From the IMG/VR virus record IMGVR_UViG_3300007344_000080, positions 1 to 37,885 of that record: a stretch of DNA of 37,885 nucleotides, one strand, 5' to 3'. The translations under genes and the position numbers were made by a program. Each line of letters starts with the position of its first letter. The stretch's first letter is position 1. Shown piece after piece: positions 23,171 through 29,354 of this stretch. The notes beneath the pieces were generated by a model. The model saw only the letters and a program-made list of their open reading frames with translations. It had not been told where the DNA came from and did not search any database. Source of the stretch: a virus.

Positions 23171-24424
23171 TCATAGGGCTTTCTTACTTTGTGTTGGTAC
23201 GCTGGTGCTTGCGAATATCTTTGATACTCTCGCGGCCATGTCGGGTATTTCTTCGTTCATCCATTTACCGTAATGTTTTTCTAACATGGTGATGGATGTG
23301 TGGCCCATTTGGCGAGCTATCCAACGTTCGGCTACGCCTTTGGTAAGCAGCTGGCTTGCAAATGTGTGGCGAGCTTGGTTTATAGCGCGGTAGCGAATAC
23401 CACACTTTTTTAAATGCTTTTGTAAAAATCGTTTATTAACGTTTTGGCCATCGGTATGCGGCTTTTGGTTTAGGCTGTTAATAAACACAAATCTAAGCTC
23501 TGCTTTTTCATAGCTGCGGTTGTCATCTTTTAACACATCGACCTTGATTGCCGGCATTGCAAATGAAAGTGCCTTTTGACGAATTAATATGTCGTATGCC
23601 TGGTCTAGTAGGTCGATGTTTCTGTAGCTGCCGTCATTTTTCGTGTAGGCATAATCGCCTTTGGTAACACCACGCCTGATTTTTATTTGTCGTTTTACAA
23701 AATCAATGTCTTCCCATGCAAGCGCGTAGCACTCTGATGCGCGTAAGCCTGTCCAACAAGCAAATAAAAACCCGTTAAGCTCACTTTGATCAGCGGTTGG
23801 CTGCGAGTCTATCAACTGCAATTCGTCTAAGGTGAACGGATCACAGTTTTCTGAGCGGCTTCTTTTTAAATTTGGTAAATGGTCGAGCGGATTAAAGTCT
23901 ATTAACCTATCGGCCATTGCATCTTTGAATATGCCACGTAGGGGAATAAACACATCGTTAATTGTTTTATTCGATAAAAACGTGGTGAGTGTTAAGTCGC
24001 GCCAGTCTCGGATCATGGTTAAGGTGACTTTGTCTAACTTTAACTCGCCAAATTGCGGGCGAATGTATAGTTTGCACCTGGCTAAATTGTGCTTGTAGTT
24101 ATCTGCCCGGGTGTTGGCTTTGTTTCTTTCTAGCCATTTGTCTAAAGCAGTGTTCACTGTTGGTACTGCACCTTTTCCCTCAAACAATCTTACCTTTGCT
24201 GAATCAGGAAAATGCTTAGCGTAGTTAAATTGGTTGGTTGCAATCTCATGCAGTATGGCGGTACGTTTATTCGATGCAAATTTGATATTTGATTTAGATA
24301 TCAAAATGCCTTTAAGGGGCTCTATGCAACGCACACCACGGTAACTGAACATAATACGTATGTTTTTACCGTGGATGGTGACACCCTCATACTTTTTACA
24401 AAACTCACGCAGCGATGCCGTCAT
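23171..24424 (-). CDS. int: Tyrosine recombinase integrase
   Basis: A 417-residue site-specific recombinase expected to integrate the phage at ssrA. N-terminal residues 1-80 look like the DUF3596-type arm-DNA-binding domain (GVTIHGKNIRIMFSYRGVRCIE). A core-binding SAM-like domain follows (about 88-185), then the catalytic domain: Arg228 in TGLRASE, Arg352-His353 in ARHTFAS, His375 in MGHTS, and Tyr385 in EKHYGKW. All catalytic positions are intact. ATG 24424 is chosen over an in-frame TTG two codons earlier. It overlaps the excisionase gene by 20 bases. attP lies 1.6 kb away with two genes between, which is farther than usual. Confidence 0.96.
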   Translation of the reverse strand: MTASLREFCKKYEGVTIHGKNIRIMFSYRGVRCIEPLKGILISKSNIKFASNKRTAILHEIATNQFNYAKHFPDSAKVRLFEGKGAVPTVNTALDKWLERNKANTRADNYKHNLARCKLYIRPQFGELKLDKVTLTMIRDWRDLTLTTFLSNKTINDVFIPLRGIFKDAMADRLIDFNPLDHLPNLKRSRSENCDPFTLDELQLIDSQPTADQSELNGFLFACWTGLRASECYALAWEDIDFVKRQIKIRRGVTKGDYAYTKNDGSYRNIDLLDQAYDILIRQKALSFAMPAIKVDVLKDDNRSYEKAELRFVFINSLNQKPHTDGQNVNKRFLQKHLKKCGIRYRAINQARHTFASQLLTKGVAERWIARQMGHTSITMLEKHYGKWMNEEIPDMAARVSKIFASTSVPTQSKKAL

Positions 24425-24608
24425 TATCAAAATACTCGTCTAATTTTTCATAGTTATACACAACAACACCGCGTACTTTTTTCCAGTGCACACCCTCTAC
24501 GATTTTACCAGTTTGGCGCATTCTATTGAGTGCATCGTCGGTAAAGCCTTTGTGTTGTTCGATGATCTTGGCTTTCACCCAGCCAAGTTTTACGTATGTA
24601 ACGGTCAT
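24405..24608 (-). CDS. xis: Excisionase (recombination directionality factor)
   Basis: A 67-residue winged-helix protein of the lambda-Exc-like family: VKLGWVKAKIIEQHKGFTDDALNRMRQTGKIVEGVHWKK is characteristic ('...k...G.w.eG.hW'), followed by VVVYNYEKLDEYF. It bends attachment-site DNA and drives excision. Translational overlap with int means the two are made together from the early left operon, so int/xis output depends on derepression of that promoter. Confidence 0.9.
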   Translation of the reverse strand: MTVTYVKLGWVKAKIIEQHKGFTDDALNRMRQTGKIVEGVHWKKVRGVVVYNYEKLDEYFDNDGIAA

Positions 24609-24610
24609 GG

Positions 24611-24763
24611 TTATTCTCCGGCTTGTAGTTCGTCTAAGTGGGGAAGTGTTTCCAGTGCTTCGTCTAGGTCTTCACACTCATAACTTACGCGATGGCCATT
24701 GGTGCGAATTTCAATAACTACACCATCGGCCTCTTCCAAAATAGTGATTACTTTCTTAGCCAT
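24611..24763 (-). CDS. Small early protein, 50 residues
   Basis: Reads MAKKVITILEEADGVVIEIR... to ...ETLPHLDELQAGE. An AGGAG site five bases from ATG and an ending two bases before xis support it as real despite its size. It has a short beta hairpin (VVIEIRTNGHRVSYECED) followed by an acidic helix. No family recognised. Acidic small proteins in this operon position are often host-takeover factors, but nothing here shows a target. Confidence 0.7.
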   Translation of the reverse strand: MAKKVITILEEADGVVIEIRTNGHRVSYECEDLDEALETLPHLDELQAGE

Positions 24764-24771
24764 AATTACTC

Positions 24772-25038
24772 CTAAAGTTCATTATCTATAGGTATAGAGT
24801 TTGCCCATTCAGCTGCTTTAACTCTTAATTCCTCAATTGAATTACACTCGACAAGCTTTTCATCGTCCCAATCACCGCAATCTATAAAAATATGTCCACT
24901 GTTATCTGGCTCTAAATGCATAGTCACGAATAGAAGATTTATAATCCAATCTTCTTCTGGACAGCCGCATTCATCACTTTTACGAGCATCTATAAATTCA
25001 TACCGCAGCTGCATTTCTTCAAATGTGCCTAGAAACAT
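24772..25038 (-). CDS. Unknown acidic early protein
   Basis: An 88-residue, strongly acidic protein (MFLGTFEEMQLRYEFIDARKS...). Visible are a CGCPEEDW turn (about residues 24-31), a strand LLFVTMHLEP, an acidic GHIFIDCGDWDDE segment and a helix EELRVKAAEWANSI. GGAG lies five bases before the ATG. It overlaps the 3' end of the upstream Cys-rich gene by ten bases. No recognised family. Confidence 0.65.
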   Translation of the reverse strand: MFLGTFEEMQLRYEFIDARKSDECGCPEEDWIINLLFVTMHLEPDNSGHIFIDCGDWDDEKLVECNSIEELRVKAAEWANSIPIDNEL

Positions 25039-25298
25039 AGCTTCTCCTGCCTTGGTTGTTTAGCCTCAGGCCTGTTATCAGCATCAACCACTTCTATAAA
25101 TGGCTCTTGCTGATATTGGTTACAAAGCTCTGTTATGAACACTTGGGTTTTGTGTACTTGGCATTGGCCATAGCGCGTTTTAGTTTGCTGCTGGCCGTAT
25201 CTATCTATGTGAGGGCAGTGCTTATCATCTGCCTTACCAATGTGCTTATAGGCCTGACAGCTAATACAGGCCTTTGGCATGGTGATTAAATTACCCAT
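25029..25298 (-). CDS. Cys-rich early protein, possible zinc binder
   Basis: An 89-residue protein with Cys and His grouped as CISCQAY (about residues 12-18), KHCPHIDRYG (about 27-36), YGQCQVH (about 43-49) and a late Cys in ITELCNQY. The CxxC plus CxxxH pattern suggests one zinc site. ATG 25298 overlaps the previous stop as TAATG and is preferred to a TTG four codons earlier. The C-terminus is Gln/Glu-rich and probably disordered. Function unknown. Confidence 0.65.
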   Translation of the reverse strand: MGNLITMPKACISCQAYKHIGKADDKHCPHIDRYGQQQTKTRYGQCQVHKTQVFITELCNQYQQEPFIEVVDADNRPEAKQPRQEKLCF

Positions 25299-25669
25299 TA
25301 TGCAGCCCAAAGCTCACTGAGCTCCCGCTCAAGTCGGTAATGGTCTAAACGTTCTTCTAACTTTTCTCGTGCTGATTTTTGACGCTCGCTATAAGGTACT
25401 GCTCGCGGAGCGTCTTTCTTAGGTGAAGTTTGCTTTGCGATACTCACCGTGATTGGTTTGTTTTTGGTTTTAGGTGTAGCGCTTCTTTTTTTATAAGGCT
25501 TACGAACACAGCCACAACCAAGTACTCTGCCTAAGTTACCTTTTTTAACTGAACGCTCAGTGCCACAAATACAGCGACATAAAAAGTATTGGCCACATGC
25601 TTCTTCTGATAGCACTGTCCAATTGTTAAATACATCGCCGGCTGTTATTTGTATTTTGCTTTTGGCCAT
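25298..25669 (-). CDS. Zinc-ribbon-like early protein
   Basis: A 123-residue protein. The N-terminal 55 residues follow the pattern GDVFNNWTVL...FLCRCICGTERSVKKGNLGRVLGCGC, close to the 'G..fG.ltV...CxCxCG....v....L..G...CGC' module seen in many phage proteins, often joined to HNH or AP2 domains. Here no nuclease domain follows; instead a basic Lys/Thr/Pro-rich linker and a helical C-terminus. Probably DNA-binding through a zinc ribbon. AAAAGGAG lies five bases before ATG. Confidence 0.7.
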   Translation of the reverse strand: MAKSKIQITAGDVFNNWTVLSEEACGQYFLCRCICGTERSVKKGNLGRVLGCGCVRKPYKKRSATPKTKNKPITVSIAKQTSPKKDAPRAVPYSERQKSAREKLEERLDHYRLERELSELWAA

Positions 25670-25767
25670 AATGACTCCTTTTGTTTCTCAGCCTGGTTTT
25701 TACGTTGATAGTATTGACGTATACGGGCCCGTTGTTGGGCCACGCAGTTGCGTTTAAATTTGTGCAT
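25645..25767 (-). CDS. Possible 40-residue basic peptide
   Basis: Starts ATG 25767 inside the final codons of the exonuclease gene and encodes MHKFKRNCVAQQRARIRQYY... ending in KAKYK. It is strongly basic (Arg, Lys, Gln) and helical. A GGG-containing stretch precedes the start but is not a clear ribosome site. The frame fills the 85-base gap between the exonuclease and the zinc-ribbon gene and ends just inside the latter, which argues for a coupled small gene. Weakly supported. Confidence 0.4.
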   Translation of the reverse strand: MHKFKRNCVAQQRARIRQYYQRKNQAEKQKESLWPKAKYK

Positions 25768-26338
25768 CCCAATACCCTGGTTTAAATTGGTGATATATGT
25801 CGCTAATGTATTTAGCCTGGTGTTTTGCATCATCTAATGCGTTGTGTGGGTTGCCTTTAAATGCATTTGATTTTTTAGGATCAATACCAAGTACTCTACG
25901 GCCAACATCAACCATTGTTCGAACATCGCGGTCATTTCTAAAGTGCCATGGCTTTGTCATATTGGTGGCTTTGTAGGCATTGGTTAGAATGGTGTTGTCG
26001 AATGTGGCGCCATTACCCCAAACAACTCGATTTCTAAACCCTTCGATTTGGTACATCCATTCGTTGAATTCGAGAAGGGCATCTTTTAGCGGCATAGTGT
26101 CGTTTACATTGAACACAGAACGGGCTTCATCGCTTTTTTTCATCCACCATTTAAGTGTTGAGCCATCTACCTCGCCGTATTTCATAGCATCTTCTATGTC
26201 GATGACTTGGTAAAATTCTGCACCAATGTTGCCTGTAAGTGGGTTAAAGAATACGGCACCTATTGATACGATCACCGCATTCGAATGTTGGCCAATAGTC
26301 TCTAGGTCGAGCATGACATCGTTGAGTTCTGTATTCAT
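25754..26338 (-). CDS. DEDDh 3'-5' exonuclease
   Basis: A 194-residue nuclease of the DnaQ-like group, resembling the Rv2179c-type 3'-5' exonuclease family. Exo I: Asp11-Leu-Glu13 in MLDLETIG. Exo II: Asp114 in GNGATFDN. Exo III: His165-x4-Asp170 in HNALDDAKHQ. All four acidic residues and the His are present. The tryptophan-rich TLKWWMKK (about residues 61-68) is also typical. The protein may process phage or host DNA or RNA ends. AGGA precedes ATG 26338 by six bases; the longer frame to 26359 has no such site. Confidence 0.9.
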   Translation of the reverse strand: MNTELNDVMLDLETIGQHSNAVIVSIGAVFFNPLTGNIGAEFYQVIDIEDAMKYGEVDGSTLKWWMKKSDEARSVFNVNDTMPLKDALLEFNEWMYQIEGFRNRVVWGNGATFDNTILTNAYKATNMTKPWHFRNDRDVRTMVDVGRRVLGIDPKKSNAFKGNPHNALDDAKHQAKYISDIYHQFKPGYWDAQI

Positions 26339-26349
26339 GGTGTTTCCTG

Positions 26350-26520
26350 TTATGTCCAAGGGACTAAGCCCAATTGTTGACGTTTATCGTTCCACTTTTT
26401 AACCAGTTGGCAGGCTTCTTTTTGAAGCTTTTTGCTAGTTAGTAAGCGGCTGATCTCTTTTTGGTCCTTAGCTTTAAAGCTGACCAGGGTTTCAAGCGTG
26501 GCTTGCTCAAAGCTGTTCAT
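26350..26520 (-). CDS. Small basic helical protein, 56 residues
   Basis: Reads MNSFEQATLETLVSFKAKDQ... to ...NDKRQQLGLVPWT. It overlaps the end of the upstream coiled-coil gene by 14 bases and stops 11 bases before the exonuclease start, so it fits the tightly packed early operon. All helical, Lys-rich, with no known motif. The ribosome site is weak (AATGAAG), consistent with coupled translation from the upstream gene. Confidence 0.6.
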   Translation of the reverse strand: MNSFEQATLETLVSFKAKDQKEISRLLTSKKLQKEACQLVKKWNDKRQQLGLVPWT

Positions 26521-27271
26521 CTTCATTGCTTAAAGTAAGTAAGTCTGTAGCTGTTAGGTCCCAGTTGTTGGCTTTAACACGGCGTAACCAGTTACCACAG
26601 AGCTCTAAGGTGTCTTTTTTAGGACGTAAGCCACCTTTAGGGGCTTCGACTAATTCGGCTTCATCATCTTTGTTGAGGATGATTAAACCACCACGGCCAC
26701 TTTGGTGTAGGTAGAGTAGTGGGGTTTGCCTTGCGTCGTGGCCTTCGACCATGCCACCAATGTGATACGGGTAAGTTTGTACAATGTCGGTATCACCACG
26801 GTAGATTTGCACTATGTCAGCGGCAGCTAAACGATTTTTAAGTTCGCTTATTTCGGTTTTAAGCTCGGCTGTTGTTTTGCGTTCGCTTTGATAAAGGCGC
26901 TTTTGTTGCTCAGTCGCTAAGCGCTGGCTTTCTAGCTTGTCTTTGTAGCTTTTTATTTTGTCGCGTAGCTTTTTAGGTGTGCCGGCAATTTCTTTATAAG
27001 CAGCTAACGTAATTGTTAAGTCTTTTACTTTAGCTAATGCTTGATCGCGTTCTCTTTGTGCTTGCGCCAGCTGTTGATCGGCATTTTTTGCATTTTTAAG
27101 AACAACTGCAGCACCTTGCTCATAGTCTTTTACCAAAGCAGTAAGCTTGTCATTTTGTATTTGTAGCTGCTGTTCGTTTTCAACCATTTGGTCAAATTCA
27201 GCAACTTCTTGGTTATAAGCCGCAACTAAATTATCGATTGCATCTACGACAGATAAAGGGTGATTACTCAT
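26507..27271 (-). CDS. Coiled-coil early protein, unknown
   Basis: A 254-residue protein. Residues about 15-150 are one long heptad-rich coiled coil (QQLQIQNDKLTALVKDYEQG, QRERDQALAKVKDLTITL, KTTAELKTEISELKNRLAAA). The last 100 residues are a compact globular domain beginning IVQIYRGDTDIVQTYPYHIGG and including LLYLHQSGRGGLIILNKDDEAEL. No recognised family. It is the largest gene of the early left operon other than int and could be a structural or regulatory scaffold. The shape is recombination-accessory-like, but no recombination motif is visible. Confidence 0.75.
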   Translation of the reverse strand: MSNHPLSVVDAIDNLVAAYNQEVAEFDQMVENEQQLQIQNDKLTALVKDYEQGAAVVLKNAKNADQQLAQAQRERDQALAKVKDLTITLAAYKEIAGTPKKLRDKIKSYKDKLESQRLATEQQKRLYQSERKTTAELKTEISELKNRLAAADIVQIYRGDTDIVQTYPYHIGGMVEGHDARQTPLLYLHQSGRGGLIILNKDDEAELVEAPKGGLRPKKDTLELCGNWLRRVKANNWDLTATDLLTLSNEDEQL

Positions 27272-27287
27272 GGTGTTTATCCTGGTG

Positions 27288-27383
27288 TTAAACCCAGCTT
27301 TCTAGGTTCTGTTCAAAAATCAGCAATGCGATTAATAACGTGATGAATAGCATTGCAGATAGGGCTTTCTTAAGGGGTTTCAT
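27288..27383 (-). CDS. 31-residue single-pass membrane peptide
   Basis: MKPLKKALSAMLFITLLIAL... followed by a polar end (EQNLESWV): two N-terminal lysine pairs and one hydrophobic helix (about residues 9-23). Its ATG overlaps the stop of the preceding gene as ATGA, good evidence for coupled translation. Tiny membrane peptides are common in early phage operons and some affect the host membrane or phage exclusion; function is unknown here. Confidence 0.6.
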   Translation of the reverse strand: MKPLKKALSAMLFITLLIALLIFEQNLESWV

Positions 27384-27643
27384 GCCGCCAAAACTGCTTT
27401 TGGGATGCGTGTGTTTTCAATCAGGCTTAAAAAGGCTTTAGTCATGCATAAATCACGGCGGGCGCTAGCATTTAAGGCGATTGAGCCAAGCACTACTTGG
27501 TTGTTGATATCAAATAAAATGATTAAGCAGTACTTGGTACCTGACTCATAAATGCGTAGCTCTTCACCATGCATGCGTTGGTTCATGAAATTAATGCGTT
27601 GTTTGAGCTGGTTGATCACCAGGGATGTGAATACGTTTAACAT
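27380..27643 (-). CDS. Unknown early protein, 87 residues
   Basis: Begins MLNVFTSLVINQLKQRINFM, then a beta-type region LRIYESGTKYCLIILFDINNQVVLGSIAL (about residues 29-57) and a helix MTKAFLSLIENTRIPKAVLA. Pattern and size resemble small alpha/beta phage early proteins, but no family is recognised. GGAAAAGGAAAA precedes ATG, a good ribosome site. It overlaps the 31-residue peptide gene. Confidence 0.65.
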   Translation of the reverse strand: MLNVFTSLVINQLKQRINFMNQRMHGEELRIYESGTKYCLIILFDINNQVVLGSIALNASARRDLCMTKAFLSLIENTRIPKAVLAA

Positions 27644-27743
27644 AGCTTTTTCCTTTTCCTGTTGTGTTGTTTTAGTTGCTTACGGCAACCACTCGGCTGG
27701 TTTGGTTGGGCAAGTGCGCACCAGCGAGCTGTGAAACCTTGCT

Positions 27744-27908
27744 TTAGGCCGCTTGTGGCGGTGGCTCTGGTGTAGGGTTATTAGCTGCTTTTAAATTTGG
27801 GATCACCAATTCAAAAGGGCTCGCTTTTTGAGCTTGTTTTAGCTTGTGTAATAACGGGGCTGTTGCTGCGTTATTACGTGCTGCTGGGAATATAAATACT
27901 TTGGTCAT
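27744..27908 (-). CDS. Small early protein, 54 residues, Pro-rich end
   Basis: Starts MTKVFIFPAARNNAATAPLL and ends PTPEPPPQAA. AGGAGAG lies five bases before the ATG, a near-perfect ribosome site, and the gene begins 18 bases after the LuxR-type regulator gene ends. The amphipathic helix LLHKLKQAQKASPFELVI is followed by a flexible Pro-rich tail. No known family. Confidence 0.65.
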   Translation of the reverse strand: MTKVFIFPAARNNAATAPLLHKLKQAQKASPFELVIPNLKAANNPTPEPPPQAA

Positions 27909-27925
27909 ATTCACTCTCCTTGGCC

Positions 27926-28330
27926 TTAGGCTGCTAGTAAGTCGTTTTGCAGTTCACGCAGTCGGCGTAAACGGGTGGTGCGAACAGTTCGGGTTACTCG
28001 AATCGTTCTAAAACTGCGCTCAACGTCACTGTTAGTAGCACTTAACAACACAAGCACTAGGCACATGGTGTAACGCAACACACCTTGTTTAATTGCTTGG
28101 TGTACCGTTTGGCGCATTGAATGGGTGTTAAATTTGAAGCTGAGTTCATTACAGGCTTGACGAACTGTTGTGGGTTTTACACCCAATGATTCAGCAATTG
28201 ACTTTTGTGTTAGCCCTTTTGCTACGAGCAACAGCGTACGTGCTTGCTGTGCAGGTAAGCGAGAATGAGGCTTCGCACTTACGTGCATATCGTCAAGCTG
28301 GTATCCAGTTTCTGTGCGTAATGGGTTCAT
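27926..28330 (-). CDS. LuxR-type HTH regulator, first gene of left operon
   Basis: A 134-residue protein. Residues about 25-90 (RLPAQQARTLLLVAKGLTQKSIAESLGVKPTTVRQACNELSFKFNTH) form a LuxR/GerE-type helix-turn-helix. A short hydrophobic stretch (YTMCLVLVLLSATN, about 87-100) and a remarkable Arg/Thr-rich C-terminus (RSFRTIRVTRTVRTTRLRRLREL) follow. No receiver or ligand domain is present. It is the first gene after the CI-controlled left promoter, the place of lambda N, so it may regulate later early genes. The Arg-rich end recalls RNA-binding antiterminators, but that is speculation. The frame extends to a TTG at 28345; ATG 28330 is preferred. Confidence 0.75.
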   Translation of the reverse strand: MNPLRTETGYQLDDMHVSAKPHSRLPAQQARTLLLVAKGLTQKSIAESLGVKPTTVRQACNELSFKFNTHSMRQTVHQAIKQGVLRYTMCLVLVLLSATNSDVERSFRTIRVTRTVRTTRLRRLRELQNDLLAA

Positions 28331-28366
28331 ATCTTTAAATAACAATTAAATTTGTTATTTAAAGAT
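28331..28366. repeat. 36-bp near-perfect inverted repeat at operator L1
   Basis: Fifteen-bp perfect arms ATCTTTAAATAACAA / TTGTTATTTAAAGAT (28331-28345 / 28352-28366) with a 6-base centre. It abuts the ATG of the LuxR-type gene and is centred on the first repressor operator. It could be an extended operator or, if transcribed fully, a hairpin against the start codon. Confidence 0.85.
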
Positions 28367-28411
28367 ACAATAAAAATTGTTAGTGTCAACTGCAAATACA
28401 ATTAAAGTTGT
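28342..28411 (-). promoter_or_regulatory. Left early promoter with three repressor operators (OL)
   Basis: Promoter on the minus strand: perfect -35 TTGACA (28389-28384), 16-base spacer, -10 TATCTT (28367-28362). Three operators of form ACAA-N6-TTGT: 28342-28355, 28367-28380 (inside the promoter spacer) and 28398-28411. The same motif occurs three times between cI and cro, so these are very probably CI binding sites controlling the leftward early operon. Confidence 0.85.
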
Positions 28412-28430
28412 ATTATGTGGTTGATGAATG

Positions 28431-28457
28431 AAAAAAAACCGCCTTTAAAGGCGGTTT
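28431..28457 (-). terminator. Terminator of the cI-parB-methylase transcript
   Basis: Perfect 11-bp stem AAACCGCCTTT / AAAGGCGGTTT (28436-28446 / 28447-28457) followed on the minus strand by eight T's (28438-28431). It lies 19 bases after the methyltransferase stop and isolates the lysogenic transcript from the left promoter. Confidence 0.88.
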
Positions 28458-28475
28458 GGATTAGGTTTAAATTAT

Positions 28476-29354
28476 TTATTGAGCTTTTTTATAGTATCTT
28501 TCAAGCTCTTTATGAGTGATATCAGGTTTAAAAATAGACTTCACTAGATTTGGGGAATGTATTATTACTTCAGAGCCTTTTCGCTTGGTTTGAGCTGTAT
28601 AACTTAAACCAAATGATTCAGGAGTAAATTCACTGTAGATCCCACATATTTCAGGTGTGTCATCATACGTCACAATCCAAGGTTGATTTAAACGTTTAAT
28701 ACTTTCGTATAGACGATAATGGTCATCATGCTCAAAAAAGTTTTGATATAACCCTTTACCTTTCACATAATACGGAGGGTCGATATTGACAAGGGCTCTA
28801 CCTTCAATGTCTGGAATATGCTCTTCAATGAATTGAGTTGCATCAAGGTTAGTAAGCCTTACATTTTCTTTAAACGCTGCAATAGCTAAAATTTGTTTTA
28901 TTAGTCTTTCTTTATTGAACCTGCAATCTAGTTTGTAATTACCTGTCTGCGATAGCCCACCGATCACTCCAGCTTTAATTATGCCAGAGCGGTTTGTTCT
29001 ATTGAGAAAAAGAGTTGAAAACCCTAGCTTCAAAAAATCTGTTGGTTTTTCTTTGTAAATTGCTCTTTGATTATGCCACTCCTCTATCGTCACTGGTGTC
29101 GACGAGATTAAAGAACAAAGCTCTTCTGTTCGGTATAAAACCGAATGCCAAAAAGCATGTATAGCAGGATCAAGATCATTGATGTAAACTTTTTTTGCAT
29201 GTCCATTTAGTAGTAAAAACCAAGCAATAGCACAACCACCTGCAAATGGCTCAACATAAGTTTCGCCATGCAAGCCGTTTATCTTCATAGTTTCGAGTAC
29301 AAAAGCAGATAGCTTAGACTTTCCACCTGGGTATCTTAGTGGCGAATAGGTCAT
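28476..29354 (-). CDS. D12-class DNA adenine methyltransferase
   Basis: A 292-residue N6-adenine methyltransferase of the Dam/D12 class. Motifs: SPLRYPGGKSKL at residues 4-15, SAM-binding PFAGG at 36-40 with IND at 58-60, catalytic DPPY at 192-195 (NIDPPYYVKGKGLYQ). Length and order are normal, so it should be active; target sequence is not evident. Its ATG overlaps the stop of the ParB-like gene (TAATG), so the two are co-translated. It may protect phage or prophage DNA from a cognate nuclease or regulate promoters. No recognisable restriction enzyme lies beside it other than the ParB-like protein. Confidence 0.93.
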   Translation of the reverse strand: MTYSPLRYPGGKSKLSAFVLETMKINGLHGETYVEPFAGGCAIAWFLLLNGHAKKVYINDLDPAIHAFWHSVLYRTEELCSLISSTPVTIEEWHNQRAIYKEKPTDFLKLGFSTLFLNRTNRSGIIKAGVIGGLSQTGNYKLDCRFNKERLIKQILAIAAFKENVRLTNLDATQFIEEHIPDIEGRALVNIDPPYYVKGKGLYQNFFEHDDHYRLYESIKRLNQPWIVTYDDTPEICGIYSEFTPESFGLSYTAQTKRKGSEVIIHSPNLVKSIFKPDITHKELERYYKKAQ

